Assembly (NCBI RefSeq): GCF_001238275.1
Contig: NZ_LGTB01000038.1
Span: 40,805-104,804, forward strand
Direction: 5' to 3'
DNA from: Bradyrhizobium viridifuturi
GTDB taxonomy: Bacteria; Pseudomonadota; Alphaproteobacteria; Rhizobiales; Xanthobacteraceae
DNA: 64,000 nucleotides
Notes under the pieces: model-generated
The model's input: only the letters and a program-made list of their open reading frames with translations
What the model was told of the DNA's origin: nothing
The model's database searches: none
Made by a program: the position numbers and the translations under genes
In this document: in pieces, positions 35,164-45,105 of the stretch
Layout of the letters: each line of letters opens with the position of its first letter
Numbering within the stretch: the stretch's first letter is position 1

Positions 35164-36750
35164 ATGACAAAACCCAAAGTTCTGATTTCCGACGCGCTGT
35201 CGCCCGCCGCCGTGCAGATCTTCAAGGATCGCGGCGTCGAGGTCGACTTCCAGCCCAACCTCGGCAAGGACAAGGACAAGCTCGCCGAGATCATCGGCAA
35301 TTATGATGGCCTTGCGATCCGCTCGGCCACCAAGGCGACCGCCAAGATTCTCGAGAAGGCGACCAAGCTCAAGGTGATCGGCCGTGCCGGTATCGGCGTC
35401 GACAATGTCGAGATCCCGGCCGCGACCGCCAAGGGCATCATCGTGATGAACACGCCGTTCGGCAATTCGATCACGACCGCCGAGCACGCCATCACCCTGA
35501 TGCTGGCGCTGGCCCGCGAGATCCCGCAGGCCGATGCCTCGACCCAGGCCGGCAAGTGGAGAAGAACCGCTTCATGGGCGTCGAGATCACCGCCAAGACG
35601 CTCGGGGTGATCGGCTGCGGCAATATCGGCTCGATCGTCGCCGACCGCGCCCTCGGCCTGCGCATGAAGGTGATCGCGTTCGATCCGTTCCTGTCGCCGG
35701 AGCGCGCCAAGGACATCGGCGTCGAGAAGGTCGAGCTGGATGATCTGCTGAAGCGCGCCGATTTCATCACGCTGCACACGCCGCTGACCGAGAAGACCCG
35801 CAACGTCATCGACGCGGCCGCGATCGCCAAGATGAAGAAGGGCGTCCGCATCATCAACTGCGCCCGCGGCGGGCTGGTCGACGAGCAGGCGCTGGTCGAT
35901 GCGCTGAATTCCAAGCATGTCGCGGGCGCGCGTTCGACGTGTTCGTCGAGGAGCCGGCGACGACGAACGTCTTGTTCGGCCATCCCAACGTGATCTGCAC
36001 CCCGCATCTCGGCGCCTCCACCACCGAGGCGCAGGAGAACGTCGCGCTGCAGGTCGCCGAGCAGATGTCGGACTATCTGCTGTCGGGCGCGATCTCGAAC
36101 GCGGTCAACTTCCCCTCGATCACGGCGGAAGAGCGCCGAAGCTGAAGCCGTTCATCGAACTCGCCGAGAAGCTCGGCTCGTTCGCCGGTCAGCTCACCGA
36201 GAGCGGCATCCTCAAGACCACGATCACCTATGAGGGCCACGTCGCCGAGATGAAGATCAAGGCGATCACCTCGGCGGTGCTGTCCGGCCTGCTGCGCCCG
36301 ATGCTGGGCGAGGTCAACGTGGTGTCGGCGCCTGTCGTCGCCAAGGAGCGCGGCATGGTGGTGGACGAGGTGGTTCGCGCTGCGCAGAGCGACTATGAAA
36401 GCCTGATCACGGTCACCGTCGCGACCGAGCGCCAGGAGCGGTCGGTGTCCGGCACCGTCTATGCCGACGGCAAGCCGCGCCTCGTCGACATCAAGGGCAT
36501 CCGCGTCGACGCCGAGTTCGGCAAGTCGATGATCTACGTGACCAACGAGGACAAGCCGGGCTTCATCGGCGCGTTCGCGAGCCTCCTGGGTGATGCGAAA
36601 ATCAATATCGCGACCTTCCATCTCGGCCGCGTCAAGCAGGGCGGCGACGCCATCGCGCTGGTCGAGGTCGACGGCGCGGTACCGGCGGAGCTGCTGAGCA
36701 AGGTGCAGGCGCTGCCGCAGGTGAAGCAGGCCAAAGCGCTGACGTTCTGA
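35164..36750 (+). CDS. serA: D-3-phosphoglycerate dehydrogenase (three frameshifts)
   Basis: First enzyme of serine synthesis, oxidising 3-phosphoglycerate with NAD. Expected length about 529 residues. The N-terminal substrate domain has IRSATKATAKILEKA, the NAD-binding GVIGCGNIGSIVADRA, active-site INCARGGLVDE, HLGASTTEAQENV, and a C-terminal ASB plus ACT domain ending near VKQAKALTF. The reading frame breaks three times, at about 35558 (TGGGAG read as TGGAG), 35930 (GCGGCG as GCGCG) and 36133 (GAGGCG as GAGCG). Each is one G missing, so the frame returns after three. Sequencing error is the likely cause. Confidence 0.9.
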
Positions 36751-37011
36751 GGCGCCAACGTTCTGAGGCACTGACGTTTTGAACGCTGTTTGAGCGGCTC
36801 TCGTCGTCGCCCGGGACGTGCCGGGCATGACGAGCGAAGTTACCGTTCGAATGCAGCCAAATTCCGATCTGCGGAACATGACGCCGTCTCCGACCCCGGA
36901 GGCGGCGTTTGTCGTTCCAGAGCCTCCGGTATTGCTGTTGCGCCGCACGAAAAATGTGTACGAACGGGCCACGACGCGCCACAATGACCGTCATCTCAGA
37001 GGGAGAAAACA

Positions 37012-38183
37012 ATGCGTGAAGCCGTAATCGTTTCCTACGCGCGCACCGGCCTGGCGAAGTCCGGCCGTGGCGGATTCAACATCACCCCGCCGATGTCGCT
37101 CGCCGCGCACGCCATCAAGCACGCGGTCGATCGCGCCGGCGTCGACAAGGAATATGTCGAGGATTGCTATCTCGGCAATTGCGCCCATGGCGCGCCGAAC
37201 ATCGGCCGCCAGGCCGCGCTGCTCGCCGGCCTGCCGAAGTCGACCGCGGGCGTTCCGTGAACCGCTTCTGCTCGTCGGGCCTGCAGACCATCGCGATGGC
37301 CGCCAACTCGATCCGCTCGGATGGCTTCGATTGCATCGTCGCCGGCGGCGTCGAAAGCATCTCGATTCCCGGCGGCGGCTCGCCGAAGGAATCGATCGAT
37401 CCGGACCTGCTCAAGGCCGCACCCGACATCTTCATGGCGATGATCGACACCGCCGACATCGTCGCCGAGCGCTACAAGCTCAGCCGCGAATACCAGGACG
37501 AGTATTCGCTGGAGTCGCAGCGCCGCATGGCGGCCGCGCAGCAGGCCAACAAGTTCAAGGACGAAATCGTCCCGATGAAGACCAAGATGAAGGTGGTCGA
37601 CAAGGCGACCAAGGCCGAGTCGATCGTCGACTACGTGGTCGATCGCGACGAGTGCAACCGTCCCGAGACCACGCTGGAAGGCCTCGCCAAGCTCGAGCCT
37701 GTGAAGGGTCCGGGCAAGTTCGTCACCGCCGGCAATGCCAGCCAGCTGTCCGACGGCGCCGCCGCCGTGGTGCTGATGGAAGCCAAGGACGCCGAGAAGC
37801 GCGGCCTCAACCCGCTGGGCCGCTTCGTCGCCTGGGCCTCGGCCGGCTGCGAGCCCGACGAGATGGGTATTGGTCCGGTGTTTGCCGTGCCGAAGCTGCT
37901 CAAGCGCCACGGCCTGAAGGTCGACGATATCGACCTCTGGGAGCTGAACGAGGCCTTCGCCAGCCAGTGCCTGTATTCGCGCGACCAACTCGGCATCGAT
38001 CCCGAGAAGTACAATGTCAACGGCGGCTCGATCGCGATCGGCCATCCGTTCGGCATGACCGGCGCCCGGCTCACCGGCCACCTCCTGCAGGAAGGCCGTC
38101 GCCGCAAGGCCAAGTGGGGCGTCGTGACCATGTGCATCGGCGGTGGTCAGGGCGGCGCCGGCCTGTTCGAGATCTACAGCTGA
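37012..38183 (+). CDS. Acetyl-CoA C-acyltransferase / thiolase (frameshift)
   Basis: Thiolase-family enzyme of about 390 residues that cleaves or forms beta-ketoacyl-CoA. The N-terminal part reads MREAVIVSYARTGLAKSGRGG to GVP and a stop at 37260. The second frame starts with VNRFCSSGLQTIAMAAN, which contains the catalytic Cys. The catalytic His is in AIGHPFGMTGARL and the second Cys in MCIGGGQGGAG. One base is missing at about 37252-37256 (GTT.CCGTG where GTTNCCGTG is expected). FadA-like in fatty acid oxidation. A terminator follows. Confidence 0.88.
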
Positions 38184-38216
38184 GCCTTCGGCTCGGCCGA
38201 TCGTTCAAGATTTGCT

Positions 38217-38245
38217 GCACGGCGCCTCAGGGCGCCGTGCTTTTT
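38217..38245 (+). terminator. Rho-independent terminator after thiolase gene
   Basis: Perfect 10-bp stem GCACGGCGCC / GGCGCCGTGC with a TCAG tetraloop followed by five T residues, beginning 33 bp after the thiolase stop. Confidence 0.92.
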
Positions 38246-38452
38246 GTGTCGCCTTCCGTGCATTGACCGGCAAAGGAGACTATCCGACATCGCCGCGCCA
38301 TCCGGCAGCCGCGACGGCGCCATCGTCGTGCCGCAGGGAAACCTCAATCGAACCAGTCGCTTCCTCGCTGCGTCTCACCACCAGAAACGGCGCGCCTCGA
38401 GCCGGCATGCCGTTGGTCTCGCGCGCGATGCGATGTTTCCCGGAGGGATGTG

Positions 38453-40119
38453 ATGCGAAGGATTGCGAATTGTCTTGTGACCTCCAGCCTGGTGCTGGCG
38501 GGAGCGCTGGTTGCCGGACCGCTGCATGCGGCCAATCTCGATGCGGCATCGCAGGTCGACGCCGTGACCGTCTATCCCGATGGCGCGAGCGTCACCCGCG
38601 TCATCACGCTGGATCTGCCCGCCGGCGACAACACGCTCGTCGCGAAGGATTTCCCGATGGGCCTCGATCCGACCTCGCTGCGGGTCGAAGGCGAGGCGGG
38701 CGAGCGGCTGACGATCGGAGCCATCGACGCGCGGCCGCCGCGCCCCGTGCCGCCGGCCAACCTGCCCGACATCGACAAGCGGATCGAGGCGCTGAAGGAC
38801 CAGCGCGAGGATCTGCAGGGGATCATCATCGCGGCCGAGGCGCGGCGTAAATTCGCCGAACATTTTGCCGAGCCTCGCCGGTCGGCATCGGCGAGAAGGG
38901 CGAGGCGCGTCCGGTGAGCGAGTGGCGTGCCGCGTTTTCGGCGGTCGGGGACGAAGTCGCGACCGCCGACAATGCGATCCGCGACGCCACGCGCAAGCAG
39001 CGCGACATTGATCGCGAGATCGCGCGTCTTGAAGCCGATCGTGCCGCCAAGCCGCCGAGCAAGCTCGAGGTGCGGATCGAGCTTGCCTCCGTCGCCGCGA
39101 CCCGCGCGACGCTGCGGGTGACCTATGCGGTGCGCAATGCGCGCTGGATGCCGATCTACGACGCCCGTCTCGACACCGGCGCAAAGGATCGCAAGCCGGC
39201 GATCGAACTGGTGCGCCGTGCCGAGATCACCCAGTCGACCGGCGAGGATTGGTCGAACGTGGCGCTCGCGGTCTCCACCGTGCGCGTCGCGCGCGGCGGC
39301 AACGCGCCCGATCTCAATTCGCTGATCGTCCGATATCCGCAGCCGCCGCGGCCACTGGCGGCCGGCCGAGCGTTTGATAGCGTGCAGCAGCCCTCGGCGC
39401 TAATGCCCGCACCGGCTGCACCTTCCATGGAGCAGCATCTGTTCAAGAAGGCCGAGGAGCAGGAGGCCGCTGCCGAGGTCAGCGCCTTCCAGGCCTCCTT
39501 CAAGATCCCCGGCCGCGTCAGCATCGCCGCCAATGAGGGCGCCAAGAGCCTGCGCATCGCGACGGCAACGATCACCCCCGATCTGGCGGTTCGCGCCGTC
39601 CCGGTGCTCGATCCGACCGCGTTCCTCGAAGCGAGCTTTGTGCAGGCCGACGACGCGCCGCTGTTGCCGGGGCAGGTCTCGATCTACCGCGACGGCATCT
39701 TCGTCGGCCGCAGCCGGATGGCCACCGCCGCCAAGGACGAGACCGTGCGGCTCGGCTTCGGCGCCGACGACAAGGTCAAGATCGAGCGCGCTGTGGTGAA
39801 GCGCAACGAAGGCTCCGCCGGTCTCATCGTTACGACATCGAAGACCGACGAGCGTGCGTTCAAGACCACGGTGCGCAACGGCCACGACTTCCCGATCAAA
39901 GTCGCGATCCAGGATCAGCTCCCGGTCAGCGAGAACGACGACATCGTCGTCGAGATGCTGCCGTCGTCGACGCCGGCGACCACCACCAACCTGCGCGACA
40001 GGCGCGGCGTGCTGGAATGGGCGTTCGAGGCCAAGGCCGGTGAAGTCCGTGACGTCAATTTCGCCTGGCGGATGCGCTGGCCGAAGGACAAGGGCGTCGT
40101 GATGGTGCCGGCGGGCTGA
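38453..40119 (+). CDS. DUF4139 / MuiA-like secreted protein (frameshift)
   Basis: About 555 residues with a signal peptide (MRRIANCLVTSSLVLAGALVAG). The N-terminal part has SVTRVITLDLPAGDNTLVAKD; a coiled-coil segment lies near residues 90-190 (IDKRIEALKDQREDLQ and TRKQRDIDREIARLE); then a DUF4139 beta domain includes VRNARWMPIYDARLDT and a C-terminus RMRWPKDKGVVMVPAG. The family includes proteins named mucoidy inhibitor MuiA. One G is missing at about 38872 (GAGGCC as GAGCC); repaired, the frame reads ASPVGIGEKGEARPVSEWRA. Function unknown. RBS CGGAGGGA. Confidence 0.8.
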
Positions 40120-40202
40120 TCTGCACCAGCAGCCGATGACTTCACTCCCGATCTCGGGCATGACGTTGCCAAGGGCAAAAATGTCCGAGATCGGGAGGAT
40201 CC

Positions 40203-41039
40203 ATGAGCTACCAGCACATCATCGTCGATGATCCGCGTCCGCGCGTCCGCCGCATCACGTTGAACCGCCCCGAGAAGCGCAACGCGCTCAACAACTGTCT
40301 GCGCGGCGAGATTTTCGAGGTACTGGAGCAGGCCGATCGCGATCCCGATATTTCGATCTCGATCCTGCGTGGTGCCGGGCCCTGCTTCTCGGCGGGCTAC
40401 GATCTGTCCGCCGATAACCGCGTCGACCAGCCCTATCATTCGGCGTCCGGCCCCGGCCAATGGTCGCGCCATGTCGTCGAGGGCTGGTTCTCGATCTGGG
40501 ATCTCGCCAAGCCTGTCATCGCGCAGGTGCATGGCTATTGCCTCGCCGGCGGCACCGAACTCGCGACCGCCTGCGACGTGGTCTATGTCGCGGACGATGC
40601 CCAGATCGGTTACCCGCCGGTGCGGCTGATGAGCCCGCCGGACATGCAGTACCACCCCTGGCTGGTCGGCATGCGCCGCGCCATGGAATTGATGCTCACT
40701 GGTGATGCGATGTCCGGCCGTGAGGCCGCCGAATGGGGCTATGCGACCCGGTCGTTTCCGTTCGCCGAATTGGAGAGCAAGACGCTCGATTTCGCCGAGC
40801 GCGCGGCGAAGGTGCCGATCGAGCTGCAGCAGCTCAATAAGCGCAGCGTGCATCGTGCGATGGAGATCATGGGCGCCCGCGCCGCCATGCGTGCCGGCAC
40901 CGAGATTCAGGCGCTGGCCTTCACCATCGAGGCGAGCAGGGCATACATGGCGGGCTTCCGCCGCGACGGCGGCAGCGTGAAGGCCCAGCTCGACCAGCGC
41001 GACACCACGTTCGGGGATTACCGGACCAGGAAGGAGTGA
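40203..41039 (+). CDS. Enoyl-CoA hydratase/isomerase family protein
   Basis: A 278-residue crotonase. RITLNRPEKRNALNNCLRGE at the N-terminus, oxyanion-hole CFSAGYDLSADNR and YCLAGGTELATACDVVYVAD in place of the usual Glu pair context; PPVRLMSPPDMQYHPWLVGMRRAMELMLTG follows. The first catalytic Glu region differs from classical hydratases, so it may act as an isomerase or another crotonase. The preceding GGGAGGATCC contains the RBS. Substrate unknown. Confidence 0.88.
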   Translation: MSYQHIIVDDPRPRVRRITLNRPEKRNALNNCLRGEIFEVLEQADRDPDISISILRGAGPCFSAGYDLSADNRVDQPYHSASGPGQWSRHVVEGWFSIWDLAKPVIAQVHGYCLAGGTELATACDVVYVADDAQIGYPPVRLMSPPDMQYHPWLVGMRRAMELMLTGDAMSGREAAEWGYATRSFPFAELESKTLDFAERAAKVPIELQQLNKRSVHRAMEIMGARAAMRAGTEIQALAFTIEASRAYMAGFRRDGGSVKAQLDQRDTTFGDYRTRKE

Positions 41040-41065
41040 CGCTTGCCGCGTGAACGCTCGCTTTA

Positions 41066-41120
41066 TTGACGTGTTTTCTTCACGCGAACTGGGTGTTCAC
41101 TTCGCTGAAAACGCGTTAGA
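41066..41120. repeat. Short interspersed repeat, family E, copy 2
   Basis: TTGACGTGTTTTCTTCACGC and CACTTCGCTGAAAACGCG resemble 17012-17065. Its right end provides the TAA (minus strand) of the membrane-protein gene at 41116. Confidence 0.75.
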
Positions 41121-41559
41121 AGCCGGCGTTCTCCTCCAGCCATTGCTGGTTGTCCCAGTGCGCACGACGGCCGAGGACATATTCGCGAACATCGTCCATG
41201 AAGCGGACCTTGCTGGCGAGCGCGCCAATGAAAGCGGCGATCGCCGCGATCCACGGCCATAGATGCATGAGCAGTGTGTCGGGTATCTGGCTGGCGAAGC
41301 CCGCCTGCAGCGCGCCCGTTGCGAAGTAAGCCAATACGGCCCACGCAATGGCCAATATTGTGGCCACCGCCCCGTAGCTGTTCTGATGAAGCCTCACCAG
41401 TCGACGCATCAGGTACAGATAGGCAACGTACACGATCACGCCGAGTATCAGGGCGATGCATGCCGGCGGAAGGCCCCAGCTTTGATCCCAGGTCAGGTAC
41501 ACAACGAAGCCCGCGGCTATCAGCGCCTCGATGGTGGTCAGGCTGGATTTCTCTTGCAT
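41116..41559 (-). CDS. Small integral membrane protein (hypothetical)
   Basis: A 147-residue protein with about four hydrophobic helices (near residues 7-26, 31-50, 67-90 and 101-120) and a polar C-terminus ending WDNQQWLEENAGF. No family recognised. Start ATG 41559 gives MQEKSSLTTIEALIAAG; an ATG at 41571 is another option. The stop codon lies within a family E repeat. Possibly a transporter-like or accessory membrane protein. Confidence 0.62.
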   Translation of the reverse strand: MQEKSSLTTIEALIAAGFVVYLTWDQSWGLPPACIALILGVIVYVAYLYLMRRLVRLHQNSYGAVATILAIAWAVLAYFATGALQAGFASQIPDTLLMHLWPWIAAIAAFIGALASKVRFMDDVREYVLGRRAHWDNQQWLEENAGF

Positions 41560-41743
41560 GATTTGTCCCAAAGCGACTCAAGTATCAGCCGAGGCTACCA
41601 TCATCTAGCGCGTTGCTAGAAGCGCAATTGCCGGACAACCTTTGGATTGGGGTTGGCTCAACGAACACCAAGGTCGCCGCATATTCACTGTCATGCCCCG
41701 CCTTGGGCGGCGCATGACAGTGTTGAGTGTGGTGAGAGGCGCC

Positions 41744-43096
41744 TCACTTCGCCTTCAGGAAGTCGCCGACTTCGAGCAGCACGAACTCGTCGTCATCCGC
41801 CTTGTTGGGGTCGCGGCTCGACGAGAATGGCAGGTTGTTGTCGTTGCCGACGATGATGTGGGTGTCGTCGACCCGGTCGACATTTTCGATGGTGAAGAAC
41901 GGGAAGGTGTAGACGCCGTCGTTGAGCGGCTTGCGGGCCTTCTTGTTCGGATCGCGGATCTTCATCAGGTCGATATAGGCGATCTTGCGGACCGGCTTGC
42001 CGACATTGGCGTCGGAGAGTTCGATCTTGTAGACGCGCTTGAACTTGGCGAGATCGGGGAAGCAGTTCTCGCCGCGCTGGCCTTGCGGGCAGGCCTTGTC
42101 GGCGGTGCCTTCGCCATTGTCGCGCTCGATCACGAGGCCCTGGGTCGGGTCGATCATGTTGAAGTCGCCGATCGCATTGCCGTTCTGTTCGAACACATAC
42201 TGCCAGTAGCGTCCGGTGAACTTCTCCGCCGCGACGTCGAACTCGAGGATGCGCGAGGCTTCCTTGCCGTCGACCTTCTCCCAGTCCTTCTTGTCGGCGT
42301 CCCACGGCGGTCCTTCGAGCAGGCCGTAGAGGAATTTGCCGTCCTTGGAGGAGGCGAAACCTTCATAGCCCTTGGAGCGGCGCAGATTGACGTTGGTGTA
42401 GGTGACGCCGGGCGCGCCGGGCGACTGCACCGCCCAGTGATCCGGCGAGCGCACCGGCTTGCCGTCGGCGATCGTCTCGAACACGGCAAGGATCTTGCCG
42501 GTCTTGTCGGCCTTGAGGATGTAGGGCCCGAACTCGTCGCCGATCCAGAACGTATCGTTGATGATCTGGAAGCCCTCGGTGTCGAAGTCGGCGCCGGTGA
42601 GGTAACGCTTGGCGGTGTCCTCATGCACGATGCGGAACGGCACCTTCTTGTCGGGATCGTGCAGGAATACGGTCTCCTGGCGCTCGATCTTGCCGCCCGC
42701 CCAATCCATCTTGTAGCGGTTCAGATACAGCATCGAGTCCGTCGAGTTGTAACGCGAGCCCATGCCGTTGTCCGTGATCACCCAGAACGAGCCGTCGGGC
42801 ATCGCCTTGATGCCGGAATGGCCTTGCAGCGGCTGGCCCTTGAACGGCAGCGACACGCCGGTCGGCCGCTCGTAGGATTTTCCCATCACGGTGCCGATGG
42901 CATCGACGCGCTTGCCGGTGGTGTACTTGCCCGAGGTCTTCAGATCGTTGGGGGCGTCCGCGGGAGCATCGATGAAGCTCTCCGCCGGCATCACGGCGTG
43001 TCCCGCCAGCGTCGCCGGGAATTCGCCCTCGCTCTGCGCGAACGCCGGTGTGGCGAGCAGGATCGAGGCGACGGAGCAGAGCAGGGACAGGCGCAT
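41744..43096 (-). CDS. Exported esterase-like phytase-family protein
   Basis: A 450-residue secreted protein with a signal peptide (MRLSLLCSVASILLATPAFA) and a beta-propeller-like domain: GHSGIKAMPDGSFWVITDNGMGSR, then FWIGDEFGPYILKADKTG and a final IVGNDNNLPFSSSRDPNKAD. These are marks of the esterase-like activity of phytase (PF13449) group. Typical roles are hydrolysis of phosphate esters outside the cytoplasm, but members are poorly characterised. The heme locus begins just downstream on the same strand about 110 bp away, with no clear shared operon. Confidence 0.82.
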   Translation of the reverse strand: MRLSLLCSVASILLATPAFAQSEGEFPATLAGHAVMPAESFIDAPADAPNDLKTSGKYTTGKRVDAIGTVMGKSYERPTGVSLPFKGQPLQGHSGIKAMPDGSFWVITDNGMGSRYNSTDSMLYLNRYKMDWAGGKIERQETVFLHDPDKKVPFRIVHEDTAKRYLTGADFDTEGFQIINDTFWIGDEFGPYILKADKTGKILAVFETIADGKPVRSPDHWAVQSPGAPGVTYTNVNLRRSKGYEGFASSKDGKFLYGLLEGPPWDADKKDWEKVDGKEASRILEFDVAAEKFTGRYWQYVFEQNGNAIGDFNMIDPTQGLVIERDNGEGTADKACPQGQRGENCFPDLAKFKRVYKIELSDANVGKPVRKIAYIDLMKIRDPNKKARKPLNDGVYTFPFFTIENVDRVDDTHIIVGNDNNLPFSSSRDPNKADDDEFVLLEVGDFLKAK

Positions 43097-43204
43097 GGTT
43101 GATCTCCCAAGGGATAAACGATGCGGTGTTGTCCGAGGCGCCTGTTACAGCCGGCTGACAGTTTTGTGAATCGCCGATGTTACGACAGGATAAGGCTTGC
43201 GGCG

Positions 43205-44008
43205 TTACGTCGCTTGGCCCGCGGGGCGCATCGTCTGCGGCAGCAGGAATGGTACGCCGTCTCCGGTGTATTCAATCGCAGCGTCGATTTCGAAGGTTTT
43301 GCGCAGCGTCTCGGCCCGCATCGCGGCAGCGCGGTCGCCGTCGACGGCAAGCCGGCCGCGATGCAGCAGCAGGATGCGGTCGGCGAACCGCATCGCGAGG
43401 TTCAGGTCGTGCAGGATCGCGATCACGGCGGTGCCGCGCTTGGCGCGCCGGCGCGCGGTCTCGACGAGGTCGATCTGGTGCCGCAGATCGAGGCTCGACG
43501 TCGGCTCGTCCAGCAGCAGGAGTCCCGGCCCGTGCAGCGCCTCGCCGCAGGCGAGCTGGACCAGCACGCGAGCGAAATGCGCGCGCTGCTGCTCGCCGCC
43601 GGACAGCGTCGGCAGCTGCCTGGAACGGAAGGGCGCCAGCCCGACCTCGTCCAGCGCCGCCCTGACCAGGCCACGCGCCGCGGTGCGCGGGCTCTCGCCG
43701 GCGCCCATGCTGACGATCTCCTCGACCGTGAACGGGAAGCTGACATTGACGTGCTGCGACAGCATCGCGCGGTGCTGCGCCAACTCGCGCGGACGGTAGG
43801 TATTGAGGTCGCGCTGCCTGAGCCTGAGGGTGCCGCGGGACGGACGCAGGTCGCCCGACAGCATGCGCAGCAGGGTCGATTTACCGGCGCCGTTGGGGCC
43901 GACGATCGCGACCATCTCGCCGGCGCCAATCTGCAACGAGACCGCATCGACCAGCGTGGCGCCGCTGACCGTCATCGATATCGCCTGCGCTTCGAGCAGC
44001 GCGCTCAT
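43205..44008 (-). CDS. hmuV: Heme ABC transporter ATP-binding protein
   Basis: A 267-residue ATPase of the heme importer. Walker A GPNGAGKST, Q-loop region in MLSQHVNVSFPF, signature LSGGEQQRAHFARV and Walker B LLLLDEPTSSLD are all present, followed by the switch His in AILHDLNLA. It overlaps hmuU by 4 bp (ATGA), giving a coupled hmuTUV unit. Two of these form the motor under HmuU in the inner membrane. Confidence 0.92.
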   Translation of the reverse strand: MSALLEAQAISMTVSGATLVDAVSLQIGAGEMVAIVGPNGAGKSTLLRMLSGDLRPSRGTLRLRQRDLNTYRPRELAQHRAMLSQHVNVSFPFTVEEIVSMGAGESPRTAARGLVRAALDEVGLAPFRSRQLPTLSGGEQQRAHFARVLVQLACGEALHGPGLLLLDEPTSSLDLRHQIDLVETARRRAKRGTAVIAILHDLNLAMRFADRILLLHRGRLAVDGDRAAAMRAETLRKTFEIDAAIEYTGDGVPFLLPQTMRPAGQAT

Positions 44009-45105
44009 AGCGATACCAGGTTGCGCTGGCGCAGCAGCATCGCGAGGAAGAACGGCGCGCCGATTGCCGCGGTCAGGATGCCGATCGGCATTTCCGCCGG
44101 CGCCACGATGGTGCGCGCCACGGTGTCGGCACCAACCAGCAGGATGGCGCCGAGCAACGCCGAGGCCGGCAGCAGCAGGCGATGCGCGGGACCGATCACC
44201 AGCCGCAACAGATGCGGCACCACGATCCCGACGAAACCGACCACGCCGCACACCGAGACCGCGACGCCGGTCATCGCCGATACCAGCACGATCGACATCT
44301 GCTTCAGCCGTTCGACGTCGACGCCGCTATGGAACGCCTCGGCCTCGCCGAGCACCAGCACGTCGAGCCCACGGGCGATCGGGACGCAGGCGATCAGGGC
44401 CGCGGCCAGCACGGGGGCCAGCGCCGTGAGCTTGCTCCAGGTCGCGCCGCTGAGCGAACCCAGCATCCAGAAGGTGATGTCGCGGAGCTGGCGGTCGTCC
44501 GCGACGAACACCAGCAGCCCGATGCCGGCATTGGCGATCGCGGCAATCGCAAGCCCGGCCAGCAGGAAGATCGCGATCGACGTCCGGCCGCCGCGGCTGG
44601 CGATGCCATAAAGCACGATGGTCGTGACCAGCGAACCGGCAAAGGCCGCGACCGGCAGCAACTGGTGTTGCAGGAAGCGCAGGCTCTCGCCGAGATGGCT
44701 GTCGGTGAACACGATCGCCGCCGCTGCGGCAAACGCACCCCCGGAGGAGACGCCGACCAGCGCGGGGTCGGCGAGGGGGTTGCGGAACAGGCCCTGCATG
44801 ATCGTGCCTGATACCGCAAGGAGTGCGCCGACCATCGCGGCCGCCGCGATCCGCGGGATGCGGATCGACCACACCACGAGCTGGTCGCGCGCCAGCAGCG
44901 GGCTGGTCACGGCATCGCCCCATAGCCCGAGCGCGGCCGGAAGCCGCGCCAGCGGGATGCCGGCGGCCCCGACCGTCAGGGCGATCAGTGCGGTCCCTGC
45001 AAGTGCCGCAAACAAGCAAAGCAAAGTGAGCGTAGCCGCCGGCCGCGGCGACATGCCGGCGCGGCGTTGCTTGGCACGCGCGCTGCGCTCGGCCAGCGCG
45101 CTCAT
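44005..45105 (-). CDS. hmuU: Heme ABC transporter permease
   Basis: A 366-residue BtuC/FecCD-family permease, about ten hydrophobic helices. PALVGVSSGGAFAAAAAIVF and VGFVGIVVPHLLRLVIG are the hallmark BtuC-fold segments (the second is the coupling-helix region facing HmuV). It overlaps hmuT and hmuV by 4 bp on each side. Passes heme from periplasm to cytoplasm. Confidence 0.92.
   Translation of the reverse strand: MSALAERSARAKQRRAGMSPRPAATLTLLCLFAALAGTALIALTVGAAGIPLARLPAALGLWGDAVTSPLLARDQLVVWSIRIPRIAAAAMVGALLAVSGTIMQGLFRNPLADPALVGVSSGGAFAAAAAIVFTDSHLGESLRFLQHQLLPVAAFAGSLVTTIVLYGIASRGGRTSIAIFLLAGLAIAAIANAGIGLLVFVADDRQLRDITFWMLGSLSGATWSKLTALAPVLAAALIACVPIARGLDVLVLGEAEAFHSGVDVERLKQMSIVLVSAMTGVAVSVCGVVGFVGIVVPHLLRLVIGPAHRLLLPASALLGAILLVGADTVARTIVAPAEMPIGILTAAIGAPFFLAMLLRQRNLVSL

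Noticed and set aside
35164..36750. Programmed ribosomal frameshifting in serA or the other interrupted genes
   Set aside because: No slippery heptamer or consistent downstream structure, and three different sites in one gene. Simple deletion errors fit better.
41642..43102. 486-codon plus-strand frame opposite the phytase-like gene
   Set aside because: Antisense of a protein with a signal peptide and family motifs.
43121..44611. 496-codon plus-strand frame opposite hmuV and hmuU
   Set aside because: Antisense of the ABC transporter genes; no domain.
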